The notes under the pieces: model-generated | The model's database searches: none | What the model was told of the DNA's origin: nothing | What the model saw: only the letters and a program-made list of their open reading frames with translations | Assembly (NCBI GenBank): GCA_019359675.1 | Contig: JAHHGX010000087.1 | Location: 1 to 64,000, forward strand | Direction of reading: 5' to 3' | DNA: 64,000 bases | Origin: Calothrix sp. FI2-JRJ7 | GTDB lineage: Bacteria; Cyanobacteriota; Cyanobacteriia; Cyanobacteriales; Nostocaceae | Program-made: the position numbers and the translations under genes | In this document: positions 8,915 through 18,114 of the stretch, piece by piece | Layout of the letters: every line of letters begins with the position of its first letter | Numbering within the stretch: the first letter of the stretch is position 1

Positions 8915-8987
<73 letters not shown>

Positions 8988-9156
8988 GTGCTTGACTCGC
9001 CAGAATTAAATATAGCAAAGCTGTTTTAAAAAAGCAAGTCTTTTTTAAAAGTTTTTCGGCAATGTGGTTAATTATGTTTTTTTGCAGCCAGTTTGGGTAA
9101 TATACTTATCGAACGTATCCTTGAATGTTACTTACTTGAGCGTTTAAAAAGTATGT

Positions 9157-9211
9157 TATGTTGGGTTGCGCCTACGGCATACTACGTAAACGCAAAGCCT
9201 CCACCCTACCT
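9157..9211. repeat. 55-nt dispersed repeat, copy 1
   Basis: Begins TATGTTGGGTTGCGCC. The reverse complement with one visible mismatch is present at 20466-20520. Shorter relatives occur at 52552 and 62443. Confidence 0.85.
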
Positions 9212-9218
9212 ACTCTTA

Positions 9219-9252
9219 ACTCAGCACTCAGCACTTTGCACTCAGCACTCTC
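9219..9252. repeat. short tandem CTCAGCA-type heptamers
   Basis: About four imperfect copies of a CTCAGCA/TTTGCA-like 7-mer directly before the ATG of the DUF2227-like gene. Short tandemly repeated heptamers are a known feature of filamentous cyanobacterial genomes. Confidence 0.6.
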
Positions 9253-9254
9253 TT

Positions 9255-9851
9255 ATGCCTTCTGGTCGGACTCATGACCGTATTACTATTTGGGTTTTGC
9301 CTGTTCTCGTTGGCGCCACTTTTTGGCAAACGCGCAATGGGAATATTACGCTGCTTATTGCTACGGGGTTTATGTTGGGTGGGTTAATGTTTGGGCCTGA
9401 CTTGGATATATATTCGGTGCAGTATCAGCGCTGGGGATGGTTCAAGTGGATTTGGTTGCCGTATCAAAAGAGTTTACGTCATCGTTCGTTTTTATCGCAT
9501 GGCCCCGTTATTGGGACTGCGCTACGAGTACTTTATTTTACAAGCTTTATTAGTGTTGTTACAGTTATTGTTTTGTTAATTGCTGAGAAAAGCGGTAATT
9601 TAACGCTAAATTGGCATAGTTTGGGTGATAGCATCGCGAATACAGTAGTTATTCATAAGGCTGAATTTATCGCTTTGTTTCTCGGTCTAGAGTTGGGCGC
9701 CATGAGTCATTATCTCAGCGATTGGACGGGTTCCACTTACAAGCGCATCAAAAAACAAGGAATCCGTCAATATTTAAAGGGACTAGCAAATAATGGCAAA
9801 ATTAAGAAACGTAAACGAGTCGTCAGAAAGCGGAAAGTGAAAAGCAAATAA
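9255..9851 (+). CDS. DUF2227-like membrane protein (putative metal-binding)
   Basis: 198 aa from the ATG at 9255, which gives MPSGRTHDRITIW, the conserved opening of this cyanobacterial family. Upstream in-frame codons translate the repeats at 9157-9252 and are rejected. Conserved His and Asp residues appear in GRTHDR, FGPDLD, LRHRSFLSHGP and MSHYLSDW, a pattern read as metal-binding; two or three hydrophobic segments suggest membrane association. The C-terminus is strongly basic. It ends 2 bp before mazG, so they are probably cotranscribed. Biochemical role unknown. Confidence 0.8.
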   Translation: MPSGRTHDRITIWVLPVLVGATFWQTRNGNITLLIATGFMLGGLMFGPDLDIYSVQYQRWGWFKWIWLPYQKSLRHRSFLSHGPVIGTALRVLYFTSFISVVTVIVLLIAEKSGNLTLNWHSLGDSIANTVVIHKAEFIALFLGLELGAMSHYLSDWTGSTYKRIKKQGIRQYLKGLANNGKIKKRKRVVRKRKVKSK

Positions 9852-9853
9852 TT

Positions 9854-10654
9854 ATGAACGAAAATCTTCAAGCATTACAAGAACTGATCGACGTAGTAGC
9901 AAAACTTCGTAACCCCGATGGGGGATGTCCGTGGGACTTGGAGCAAACACCGCAAACTTTAACACCCTATATTATAGAAGAAGCATACGAAACTGTAGAT
10001 GCAATCAAAAGCGGTGACAAAAATGCTATTGCCGAAGAACTCGGAGATTTACTGTTACAAGTAGTACTACAAGCACAAATAGCTAGTGAACATGGAGATT
10101 TTTCTTTAAAAGAAGTTGCGGAAGGCATTTCACAAAAACTAATTAGGCGCCATCCTCATGTATTTAGTGATACATCAGTACAAAGCGTTGATGAGGTGCG
10201 ACAAAATTGGGAGCAAATAAAAGCCACAGAAAAAGGACAATCTGCCCAAGAACAAGCATTGCTCAGTAACAAACTTAGTCAATACAACAAAAAACTGCCA
10301 CCTTTAACAGCAGCAATGAAAATTTCTCAAAAAGCAGCAGGCGCCGGGTTTGAGTGGGAAAGTATAGATGGAGTATGGAGCAAGTTCGCGGAAGAAGTAG
10401 AAGAATTTAAACAAGCTTTAGCGCACGAAACACCTCAACAGCAAGAAGCAGAATTTGGAGATGTGCTATTTTCACTCGTCCAACTCGCACGCTGGAATAA
10501 TATCGACCCAGCAGAAGCATTACATGGAACAAATCAACGCTTTATTCAAAGACTCAAAAAAATGGAAGCGTTTGCCGACCGTCCACTTGCCGAATATACC
10601 TTGGCAGAATTAGAAGAACTTTGGCAACGTGCAAAAAAAGAATTACTTACCTAA
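9854..10654 (+). CDS. mazG: nucleoside triphosphate pyrophosphohydrolase MazG
   Basis: 266 aa, normal length, with two MazG repeats. The first contains CPWD, EEAYE (42-46) and EELGD (61-65); the second has AEEVEEFKQAL and EFGDVLFSLV (about 178-212). These E-x-x-E and D motifs bind Mg and the triphosphate. The enzyme hydrolyses NTPs or dNTPs to monophosphate and PPi, cleaning non-canonical nucleotides. It follows the DUF2227-like gene by 2 bp and overlaps the convergent proC by 12 bp at the 3' ends. Confidence 0.95.
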   Translation: MNENLQALQELIDVVAKLRNPDGGCPWDLEQTPQTLTPYIIEEAYETVDAIKSGDKNAIAEELGDLLLQVVLQAQIASEHGDFSLKEVAEGISQKLIRRHPHVFSDTSVQSVDEVRQNWEQIKATEKGQSAQEQALLSNKLSQYNKKLPPLTAAMKISQKAAGAGFEWESIDGVWSKFAEEVEEFKQALAHETPQQQEAEFGDVLFSLVQLARWNNIDPAEALHGTNQRFIQRLKKMEAFADRPLAEYTLAELEELWQRAKKELLT

Positions 10655-11455
10655 CTCTTGCGAACGGTTAGTAGCTGCTCTGACAGCTTGAATTAAAGCT
10701 GAACGAAATGCTGCTTTCTCTAATTCAGCTATTCCAGCGATAGTAGTACCACCTGGACTTGTCACCCGGTCTTTTAATTCAGCCGGATGAATTTTGGTTT
10801 CTTGTAGTAATGTAGCTGTACCTAATACTGTTTGTAATGCTAATTGCTGGGCAATAGGACGCGGTAAACCAGATGCAACACCACCATCTGCGAGAGCTTC
10901 CACCATTAATGCTACATACGCAGGTCCACTTCCCGATAACCCCGTCACAGCATCCATCAAACTTTCAGAAACTTCTACTACTTCCCCTACTGCTGAAAAT
11001 AACTGACGCGCTTTCTCCAAATGATTTGCCTGAGTATCTTTACCCGCACAAATTGCTGTAATTCCGGCGCCTACAGTTGCAGGAGTATTAGGCATTGCAC
11101 GTACCACAGGTAAACCTACAAAAGCTGCTTCCAACTGTCCTAAAGTCACCCCTGCCAAAATTGATACAATCAAAGGAAAATGACTTTGACTAATGACACT
11201 AGAAATTTCCTGAGTTACACTAGTGAATACCTGGGGCTTGATGGCTAAAAAGAGTACCTCCCCACCCGAATTAAACACTTCAGTGTTTTCCCCAACCACA
11301 TTTACTGCATATTTTTTAGCTAAAAGTTCCCTCCGTACAAAAGAAGGTTCACTAACAATAATTTCCGAAGATTTATAAATATTTTGATTGATGAGACGGG
11401 ATAACAGCGCTTCACCCATTACCCCGCCACCGATTAAGCCAAATTTTACTGACAA
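10643..11455 (-). CDS. proC: pyrroline-5-carboxylate reductase
   Basis: 270 aa. Catalyses NAD(P)H-dependent reduction of P5C to proline, the last step of proline synthesis. The N-terminal Rossmann motif GLIGGGVMG, the AMPNTPATVG loop, and the dimerisation-domain motif SGSGPAY and CVTSPGGTT-like DRVTSPGGTTIAG are all present. The start appears to be TTG at 11455, supported by AGGGTGA 7 nt upstream; no ATG fits. It is the last gene of the conserved pipX-pipY-sepF-proC order, 167 bp after sepF. Confidence 0.95.
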   Translation of the reverse strand: MSVKFGLIGGGVMGEALLSRLINQNIYKSSEIIVSEPSFVRRELLAKKYAVNVVGENTEVFNSGGEVLFLAIKPQVFTSVTQEISSVISQSHFPLIVSILAGVTLGQLEAAFVGLPVVRAMPNTPATVGAGITAICAGKDTQANHLEKARQLFSAVGEVVEVSESLMDAVTGLSGSGPAYVALMVEALADGGVASGLPRPIAQQLALQTVLGTATLLQETKIHPAELKDRVTSPGGTTIAGIAELEKAAFRSALIQAVRAATNRSQELGK

Positions 11456-11622
11456 GTCGAATTCACCCTAATATACTAAATACTAAATTTGGATAAATGA
11501 TACTCTTTCCAGCCTAAGAAAGATTCATATCGCAAGGATTTTTAATCTATTTTTCCCCTATTAAATCCCGGCGCCCAAATTTGTCCTGATATCACTTAAA
11601 TTGCTGCGAATAAAGGTATTTA

Positions 11623-12231
11623 TTACTGTGCCATACGAACTGGGTCAGAACCCCATGTTTGAGTTGGGTTTGCAGAAGCAGGAGGACGATTTGGACGCGC
11701 TGGATGCTGTGGCACTTCATGTAAAACTCCACCTTGAGTGCTTACTTGTACACAACTTGGTGTGAACAAGAAAATACTTTCACCAATACGTTCTTGATGT
11801 CCATCAAGTGCGTATGTTCCACCTGCGACAAAATCAACCGCTCGCTGCGCTTGATCCGGATCCATTATTGTTAAATTCAATACCACCGATTTACGCTCAC
11901 GTAGTGCCTGAATCGCTTGAGGCATTTCTTCAAACGTCCGTGGTTCAAGCACTAACACTTCCGAAATTCCATTTAAAGCTCCGGGCATACCTATTACATT
12001 ATTCATTGTTTTTGCACCTGCTACACCAGTATTCATTGTAGTCATGGGTTCACGCCAACGTCCATTGTTCGCTGGTGCTTCTGCTGGTTGAGGTGCTGGT
12101 TGTTGTGGTGGGTTTTGCTCTTGGTAGATGTTCTGATAATTATCGTTATCAACTTCTTCGTAGTACTCATACTCTTCTACTGGTTCATTTAAACCAACGA
12201 AGTCTTTTAATTTGGTAAATATGTTGTTCAT
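11623..12231 (-). CDS. sepF: cell division protein SepF (Cdv2)
   Basis: 202 aa. The acidic Tyr-rich N-terminus ([20 protein letters not shown]) carries the membrane-binding helix. A Pro/Gln-rich linker follows, then the SepF core (residues ~85-175; [39 protein letters not shown]). SepF tethers FtsZ to the membrane and aids septum assembly. AGGAG lies 9 nt before the ATG. It is in the classic neighbourhood downstream of pipY and upstream of proC. Confidence 0.95.
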   Translation of the reverse strand: MNNIFTKLKDFVGLNEPVEEYEYYEEVDNDNYQNIYQEQNPPQQPAPQPAEAPANNGRWREPMTTMNTGVAGAKTMNNVIGMPGALNGISEVLVLEPRTFEEMPQAIQALRERKSVVLNLTIMDPDQAQRAVDFVAGGTYALDGHQERIGESIFLFTPSCVQVSTQGGVLHEVPQHPARPNRPPASANPTQTWGSDPVRMAQ

Positions 12232-12674
12232 TTTGACACGCTCCTGGTACTCAATACCTTGACTTAGTTAGGTAAAAATAGCTTCTCGCTGTCTTCACCA
12301 TATTTTTTCGCACGGACAATTTAAGAATTCTACCGTCATTTGTAGCATTTATCACGCACAAATAAAATCTATGAGTCTTACGCCTTAACGTTAGAACATA
12401 TTTTTATACGTAATAATGAGTCAAGAGTATATCCTAAGTAGTCCGCTCAGGAAAGTTTCTTTTGACCCATATTTTAAATAGGTACACATTTGTAAATACT
12501 ATATTTCGCATACCTTCGTGAATCAGGATGCAATAGTTTTTTTTAGTATCAAATATTCTAAGTACCGAAGTTAATCTTCGATACTTAATACCATGCTATG
12601 CCTTATTTAATCTTATTTTAATGGCTGTATCATTTGTCTAGACTGCCTCTCAGCGTGTGTATAGATTGCTTTCA
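12232..12674. other. intergenic region upstream of sepF
   Basis: AT-rich 443 bp without a recognisable gene, RNA or repeat. It probably holds the sepF promoter and the end of the pipXY transcript. Confidence 0.5.
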
Positions 12675-13340
12675 TTAACGGGTGCCGAAAAGAATCGTTC
12701 CCAATCTGACCATTGTGGCACCTGCTTTGATCCCAAGCTCATAATCACCCGACATTCCCATTGAAAGCTCCTCTATACATATGTTTGACCAATTTTGAGC
12801 GTTGATTTTTTCCGCCAATTCACGGGTTTGGTTAAACACCTCTAAAGTTTGTATTTCGTCCAAACCTAAAGGTGGAATTGTCATTAAACCTTGACATTGT
12901 AAACTTTTACATTCGTTTAATGAAGGCAAATCTTCGAGCAACTGGGGGATGTCCCACCCAGATTTGTTGGGGTCAGGAAGAATTTTGACTTGGAAAAAAA
13001 TGTGGGGATTGAGATTCATTGTAGAGGCGAGTTGGTTGAGACGTTGAGCAATCGTCAGGTTATCAACAGAATGAATCCACTGAAATAGCTCCAGAGCTTT
13101 TTTGGCTTTATTGCTTTGCAAACGACCAATGAAGTGCCAGGTGATATCTGGTAAATCGTGGAGTAAAGCTTGTTTTGCGGCAGCTTCTTGGATGCGACTT
13201 TCGCCAAAATCGCGAATTCCTGCGGTGTAAGCGATGCGAACTACCTCCGCAGGAACTGTCTTTGTAACAGCGATTAATCGAACCTGAGCGGGTAATTGAG
13301 AACGAATTTGGTTGATGCGGTCGTGGTATGGGTTGCTCAT
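12675..13340 (-). CDS. pipY: PLP homeostasis protein PipY (YggS/PROSC family)
   Basis: 221 aa with a single alanine-racemase-like barrel that binds pyridoxal phosphate but has no known catalytic activity. The PLP lysine is K27 in LIAVTKTVP, and IHSVDN, MGMSGDYELGI and RLGTILFG are hallmark blocks of the family. It controls vitamin B6 and amino-acid homeostasis. In cyanobacteria it is cotranscribed with pipX, as the order here suggests, with a 47-bp gap. Confidence 0.95.
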   Translation of the reverse strand: MSNPYHDRINQIRSQLPAQVRLIAVTKTVPAEVVRIAYTAGIRDFGESRIQEAAAKQALLHDLPDITWHFIGRLQSNKAKKALELFQWIHSVDNLTIAQRLNQLASTMNLNPHIFFQVKILPDPNKSGWDIPQLLEDLPSLNECKSLQCQGLMTIPPLGLDEIQTLEVFNQTRELAEKINAQNWSNICIEELSMGMSGDYELGIKAGATMVRLGTILFGTR

Positions 13341-13387
13341 ATGCGCGCGGTTTGGGTGGGAAGCGCGTTTGTTTTAATTAGTGGGTG

Positions 13388-13666
13388 TTAATTAAAAGTG
13401 CGCTGGAAAACACTTTGAAGCTGATTGTATTCTTCTGAGGAGCCAGAACGGCGTAGGGAACGCAGGCGATTTTCGAGCATCATCCGCGCTTCCGTGCGTC
13501 CTATAGACTGGAACTTCATATTTTTGGCTTCGACGGTGACTATAAAGAATAGACGCTGTGCGTAAAGCGTTGTGAAAAGCTCTTGGTTATCATCCACCAA
13601 GCTTATTCGGTAGAGTAAACCCCAAGTTGGATGATTTATATAAGTTTCTGGGCTATCTGAGTTCAT
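13388..13666 (-). CDS. pipX: PII-interacting protein PipX
   Basis: 92 aa, typical. It contains the Tudor-like domain (NHPTWGLLYRISLV, ELFTTLYAQRLFFIV) and two C-terminal helices (GRTEARMMLENRLRSLRR). PipX is a coactivator of the nitrogen regulator NtcA and is sequestered by PII at low 2-oxoglutarate; it links carbon/nitrogen status to transcription. It is cyanobacteria-specific, which fixes the phylum of this window. First gene of the pipX-pipY pair. Confidence 0.97.
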   Translation of the reverse strand: MNSDSPETYINHPTWGLLYRISLVDDNQELFTTLYAQRLFFIVTVEAKNMKFQSIGRTEARMMLENRLRSLRRSGSSEEYNQLQSVFQRTFN

Positions 13667-13807
13667 CTAGTGCCGTTACTTCTTTTTTGTACATATAACC
13701 TTTTCTCTATCTTCAAGGAAAATTCAGCCTAATTATTACCATATTTCGCTGGAAGATTTGCTTAAAATCATATAATTGCGAACTGATAACTGCAAACAGA
13801 GAATTGT

Positions 13808-14209
13808 TTATGTTCCTGGCGCCACAAAAATGGCGGTAGCGGTAGCATAATCTCCATCATGGCTTAAACTAAGTTGGCAATTGTTATCTAGGTCTCCTGA
13901 AGCAGTGACAATAGCTTCTGCTTTGTTGTGGAATACGACAAATGGGACACCAGAAGAATGGCGGCAAATTTCTACATCAGTATATCCAATTCCTCGCCAT
14001 CCTGTGCCCAAAGCTTTAACAACCGCTTCTTTAGCTGCCCAGCGTCCAGCAAGTTTATTTATTGCCATGCGAGTAAGTTCGTTACTTACTCCACAGTGTT
14101 GCTGTTCGTTGGGTGTGTATACACGTTGCAAGAAGCGATCCCCGAAGCGTGTTATTAGTGCTTGTATTCTGGGTATGTAGACTATATCTGTTCCTACTCG
14201 GATGTTCAT
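13808..14209 (-). CDS. acpS: holo-[acyl-carrier-protein] synthase
   Basis: 133 aa. Transfers 4'-phosphopantetheine from CoA to the serine of ACP. Mg-binding residues are D8 (GTDIVYIPRI) and E61 (WAAKEAVVKALG); the final SLSHDGDYATA motif is typical. Length is normal. It lies downstream of the pabB-type gene on the same strand, separated by a 12-bp-stem inverted repeat. Confidence 0.95.
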   Translation of the reverse strand: MNIRVGTDIVYIPRIQALITRFGDRFLQRVYTPNEQQHCGVSNELTRMAINKLAGRWAAKEAVVKALGTGWRGIGYTDVEICRHSSGVPFVVFHNKAEAIVTASGDLDNNCQLSLSHDGDYATATAIFVAPGT

Positions 14210-14222
14210 TTGGATGTTGTTG

Positions 14223-14274
14223 GGGCGGGTTTACAATATGGTAGTGCTGTGTGAAGCATATAGTAAACCCGCCC
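14223..14274. repeat. perfect 12-bp inverted repeat between pabB and acpS
   Basis: Arms GGGCGGGTTTAC and GTAAACCCGCCC with a 28-nt loop. The second arm abuts the pabB stop codon, so it could form a hairpin in the pabB mRNA 3' end or be another dispersed repeat. Confidence 0.7.
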
Positions 14275-15660
14275 TTACAATATACGTAGAGCAGCTAGTT
14301 GAGCTTCGGCTTTTTGTAGTGATTCATACCATTCGCGTTCTGGGTCACTATCTGCGACAATTCCGGCACCAACTTGTCCCCAGACAGTATTATTCTTACC
14401 GTTGGGCACCACGAGTAAAGTTCGGATTAAAATATTCAAATCTAAATAACCTCGCCAGTCAATGTAACCACAGGAACCATAAAATAAACTGCGACGTACT
14501 GGCTCGAGTTCTTCGATAATTTCCATGCAGCGAATTTTAGGACACCCCGTAATCGTACCACCTGGAAACATGGCGCCGATTAAATCGACAGCATCTAATT
14601 CTGGTTTTAAAATTCCCACCACATTACTCACCAAGTGCATAACATGACTGTAGCGCTCAATAGTCAATAGTTCATCAACTTTCACGCTTCCCCACTCACA
14701 CACTCTTCCTAAGTCATTACGTTCCAAGTCAACTAGCATGATATGCTCTGCCAGTTCTTTTGTATTATTTAGTAATTCATGAGCAAGTAGTTCGTCATGT
14801 TCTGGAGTCGTACCACGTCTACGTGTTCCAGCAATAGGACGTGTAGAGACGCGAAATTTCGCGTCTTTACACGTGGATTCAATGAGTCTTTCAGGAGAAC
14901 AACTAACAACTTCTCCCCAAGGTGTTTTATAGTAGCAAGCAAAAGGGGAAGGATTAATTTTTTGTAGCGTTTGGTAAAGATCCCACCCAGAAGCACTAAT
15001 TTCTGTAGTAAAACGCAATGACAAATTAGCTTGGAAAATATCACCTGCTTGAATATACTTTTTAGCTTGTCGTACCGCAGCTTTATATTCTTCCTGGGAA
15101 GATAAAGTATAAAGCTTTGTTGCCACAGAATTTTTATTATCTACTTGATGATATATTTCCTGTTCTAGTTGTGCTTCCATATCATATATATGACTCAGCT
15201 CAGTCGAAAATAGCCAGAGTACTTGGTCAATATGGTCTAATACGGCAAAGCTTTCAGGTTCATACCAATACGCAACCGGAAACGGCAATGAGTCATGTTT
15301 ATTATGAGGCAACTTTTCAATTTCCCATGCTACGTCATAACCCAACCAACCTAACCAACCACCTGTAAAAGGAAGGGATGGAGCTGACGCTGCTATAAAC
15401 TCTACTTTTTGTTGTAGTTGTCGAATAAAACATAAAATTTCCCCTAACTGGGGTGTCCACATTTGTAACTGTCCCTCTACAACTCGTGGGGCGCCTGCAC
15501 AAATAGAATACCGTGCTAATTTTTTATTATCATTATCATTGCCATCAAGATAAGGACTTTCAAGTAGCGTCGCAAAAGTATCATTAGAGAACAAAGCGGC
15601 AAAAATATTTGAACCAGTGCGATTTTTGAGTGGTTGTGAGTGCCAGTACCGAGTTGTCAT
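14275..15660 (-). CDS. pabB: chorismate-binding enzyme, aminodeoxychorismate synthase component I type
   Basis: About 461 aa from the ATG at 15660; a TTG at 15711 is in frame. Anthranilate/aminodeoxychorismate synthase fold: GGWLGWLGYDVAWEIE near the N-terminus, then AGDIFQANLSLRF, SPERLI, RPIAGTRRRG, GGTITGCPKIRCMEIIEELEP and the C-terminal WGQVGAGIVADSDP. It makes aminodeoxychorismate for folate, with a glutaminase partner not seen here. Between SPERL and RPIAGT lies a perfectly in-frame 36-nt palindrome of the TGTAGAGACG repeat family (14839-14874) that codes for 12 residues. The spacing is about four residues longer than in E. coli PabB. PabB rather than TrpE is inferred from overall shape. 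Confidence 0.85.
   Translation of the reverse strand: MTTRYWHSQPLKNRTGSNIFAALFSNDTFATLLESPYLDGNDNDNKKLARYSICAGAPRVVEGQLQMWTPQLGEILCFIRQLQQKVEFIAASAPSLPFTGGWLGWLGYDVAWEIEKLPHNKHDSLPFPVAYWYEPESFAVLDHIDQVLWLFSTELSHIYDMEAQLEQEIYHQVDNKNSVATKLYTLSSQEEYKAAVRQAKKYIQAGDIFQANLSLRFTTEISASGWDLYQTLQKINPSPFACYYKTPWGEVVSCSPERLIESTCKDAKFRVSTRPIAGTRRRGTTPEHDELLAHELLNNTKELAEHIMLVDLERNDLGRVCEWGSVKVDELLTIERYSHVMHLVSNVVGILKPELDAVDLIGAMFPGGTITGCPKIRCMEIIEELEPVRRSLFYGSCGYIDWRGYLDLNILIRTLLVVPNGKNNTVWGQVGAGIVADSDPEREWYESLQKAEAQLAALRIL
14839..14874. repeat. TGTAGAGACG-family palindrome inside pabB
   Basis: 36-nt inverted repeat with 18-nt arms and one mismatch, reading ACGTGTAGAGACGCGAAA in the left arm. It is in frame and encodes TCKDAKFRVSTR. 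The other four family members in the window are intergenic or at gene ends. Confidence 0.85.
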
Positions 15661-15788
15661 GCTTGTGTTAAGGGGGAAAGGAGAAAGGTTTGTTGCATTT
15701 TTAGTAACCAATCACCGAAAGATGGAATATAGATAGTACAACAATTAGAGTTCCTCGTCTGCTTTGTGTAATTCTCTCCAATTGGTGA

Positions 15789-16940
15789 ATGGGTATGAGT
15801 CGTCCTAACAACAACGCTAACAGTATTTTTAATCACACTTCTAAATTTTCTAACAAATTACCTGACTTTAGTGAGTTCGGTTATGCTGTTGAATGTGTAT
15901 TAGGACAAAACCTGAGTGGTGGTAGAGTCACCTACAAAGCCAAAACAGATTCGCAGCATGTAGTTATTAAACAATTTCAATTTGCCACAGTTGGCGCCAG
16001 TTGGTCAGGTTTTGCTGCATTTGAACAAGAAATTAATTTACTGCAACACCTAGACCATCAGCAAATACCCAAATATCTCGACTGCTTTGAGACAGAAAAA
16101 GGTTTTTGCTTAGTCCAAGAGTATATTAATGCTCCTAGTTTGGCTGTATGGATGTTATCTCCCCAACAGTCATTCTCAATTTTAGATAATGCTTTTAGAG
16201 TAGCTTCAGGTGTGTTAGAGATATTAATATACTTACAAGAGCAGGCGCCGTCAGTAATTCATCGCGATATTAAACCTGAGAATATATTAATAGATGAATC
16301 GAGTGTATATCTAGTTGATTTTGGATTAGCGCGGATGAGTGGGGAAGAAATGGGCGCCAGTACAACGGTGAAAGGTACACTAGGGTTTATGCCACCAGAG
16401 CAAATATTAGGTAGGTCATTAACAACAGCTTCAGACCTATATAGTTTGGGTGCAACATTAATATGCTTGTTGACACAAACACCATCTAGTCAAGTTGGAA
16501 ATTTAATAGACGACTCGTTTCGATTCAAAATTCATCAAATATTGCCAGAACTGAACTTGTTTTGGGTTGACTGGTTAGAAAAAATGGTTGCACCCAATCA
16601 GGAACAAAGATTTATCGATGCTGCAACCGCTTTAAAAGCATTATTGGCAATTAATACAAGTAGTTCTATTTGTACTAAGAAAGTAAATCATAGATATCCA
16701 TTAGCAGTTGCACTTAGTGTGAGTGCATTTAGTATAGGGTTACTGAGTGCATTTTCATTACATACAGTTCAACCGCAACCCCTACCGTTACAAGTTCCGA
16801 CCAAGCAACTGATTAAACCAGGTAAAAAACTACACGTACCAAAACAGTTCAAAAAAGCGCATCAATGTTTTGATTGTAGATACAGAACTGCCGATTTACG
16901 CGAAGAAGACTTGAGAGATATGGAATTGGATTCTCCCTAA
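15789..16940 (+). CDS. membrane-anchored Ser/Thr protein kinase
   Basis: 383 aa. Hanks-type kinase with the invariant Lys (K61 in VVIKQF), HRDIKPEN (158-165), DFG (177-179), and MPPEQ activation-segment end (201-205). After the kinase domain come a single membrane span (about 300-320) and a short tail with a CFDC pair and ADLREEDLRDMELDSP. The tail reads like the first one or two units of a pentapeptide-repeat domain; some cyanobacterial kinases carry longer pentapeptide tails, so truncation is possible. It converges on the CbiQ-like gene with a 1-bp gap. An ATG at 15795 is an alternative start. Substrate unknown. Confidence 0.9.
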   Translation: MGMSRPNNNANSIFNHTSKFSNKLPDFSEFGYAVECVLGQNLSGGRVTYKAKTDSQHVVIKQFQFATVGASWSGFAAFEQEINLLQHLDHQQIPKYLDCFETEKGFCLVQEYINAPSLAVWMLSPQQSFSILDNAFRVASGVLEILIYLQEQAPSVIHRDIKPENILIDESSVYLVDFGLARMSGEEMGASTTVKGTLGFMPPEQILGRSLTTASDLYSLGATLICLLTQTPSSQVGNLIDDSFRFKIHQILPELNLFWVDWLEKMVAPNQEQRFIDAATALKALLAINTSSSICTKKVNHRYPLAVALSVSAFSIGLLSAFSLHTVQPQPLPLQVPTKQLIKPGKKLHVPKQFKKAHQCFDCRYRTADLREEDLRDMELDSP

Positions 16941-16941
16941 C

Positions 16942-17889
16942 TTAATTAACATCATTACCATAAACAATTCTAGCACCCCAAAATAGTATAAGTAACATAA
17001 TTGCCAACCAGTCGCGTGGTTTGAGTTTAAAATCGTGCCATTGAACACGGTGCTGGTTGGGACTTGTGAAACCACGTACTGTAATAGCACTTGCCATTTG
17101 TTCTGCACGCAAAAACAAATTATCAAATAATCGTTCTGTAACTGTTAGCCAAATTTTAGCAGCACCTTTGAATCCGATTTTCTTCCAATTGATAGCACGT
17201 GTCATTATCGCTCGAATTAAATTCTGTATTTCTTCTAGTACTAAAGGTATAAACCGCAACGACAGAGTTAACGTTAACGTCACTTCTGTAATTGGTAATT
17301 TTAACATCTTTAACGGCTGCATTAAATCTTCCAGAGCAGCAGTGATTTCTTCCGGGGCCGTTGTAATTAAGTATAGATTACTACTATATAAAACAGTAAA
17401 TAGAATAGTGCTAATTCTGAGGGCTAAATCAAGTGAACGACGAGTAACTTTAAAAACACCGCGTTCAAATAAAACATATGTATATTTTTTACTACTAGTT
17501 TGATTAGAGGTGGTAGGGGTAGATATAGGAGGAGCTTGTGTGGGTGTAGGTTGAGATTGTGTAACAACCTGATATTCAGGTAAACGGGGTTGATAATGTA
17601 AACCGAGTCCATCGGGAGTAAAACATCCAATAACGAACACCAAAAACGTTAAAAACAACAACCCCGCCATTTGTTGAGGTTGTTGCCAAATACGTCGAGG
17701 AATACCAGATAGTAAAGTTGTTAATACTAAAAGTACTACCAATAATAGGCGCCATTCGTTATTGGCAAAAGTGTAGGTAGTCAAAAAACTCATCAACCAA
17801 AAAATCTTGACACGGGGGTCAATTTTATGTAACCAGGTTTGTGGTTGTTCGAGATAAAGACCAAGCGGTAAAGAGCGAAGTAAATCCAT
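16942..17889 (-). CDS. EcfT/CbiQ-type energy-coupling-factor transporter membrane protein
   Basis: 315 aa from the ATG at 17889; longer frames translate the repeat at 17891-17954. Several membrane helices are evident. The coupling helices include a conserved ...LMTRAINWK-like AIMTRAINWKKIGF and SAITVRGFTSP (the A-x-x-x-R-G motif) that contact ECF ATPases. Unlike most family members it has a long insert around a PTPTQAPPISTPTTSNQ low-complexity stretch. No ATPase or substrate-binding subunit is adjacent; it follows der on the same strand. The transported substrate cannot be told, possibly a vitamin. Confidence 0.85.
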   Translation of the reverse strand: MDLLRSLPLGLYLEQPQTWLHKIDPRVKIFWLMSFLTTYTFANNEWRLLLVVLLVLTTLLSGIPRRIWQQPQQMAGLLFLTFLVFVIGCFTPDGLGLHYQPRLPEYQVVTQSQPTPTQAPPISTPTTSNQTSSKKYTYVLFERGVFKVTRRSLDLALRISTILFTVLYSSNLYLITTAPEEITAALEDLMQPLKMLKLPITEVTLTLTLSLRFIPLVLEEIQNLIRAIMTRAINWKKIGFKGAAKIWLTVTERLFDNLFLRAEQMASAITVRGFTSPNQHRVQWHDFKLKPRDWLAIMLLILFWGARIVYGNDVN

Positions 17890-17890
17890 A

Positions 17891-18112
17891 GTAGGGTGCG
17901 TGACGCCATTAACAAGCCATAAACGAAGCGAATAACCTGGTAGCGTCACGCACCTTATAAATCATAATAAGATGTGTGATGCCACCAGATTGTTGGCTTC
18001 GCTGTAAACAATTTATAACTTATAAATCATAATATGGTGCGTGATGATGGTGCGTGATGCCACCAGATTGTTAGCTTCGCTGTAAATTTGTTATGGGCAT
18101 CACGCACCCTAC
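17891..18112. repeat. cluster of GTGCGTGACGC-family palindromes
   Basis: Three related units (about 17891-17954, 17972-18010 and 18034-18112) made of GTGCGTGACGC or GTGCGTGATGC arms separated by GCTTCGCTGT-type loops. They fill the gap between der and the CbiQ-like gene. Confidence 0.8.
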
Positions 18113-18114
18113 GT

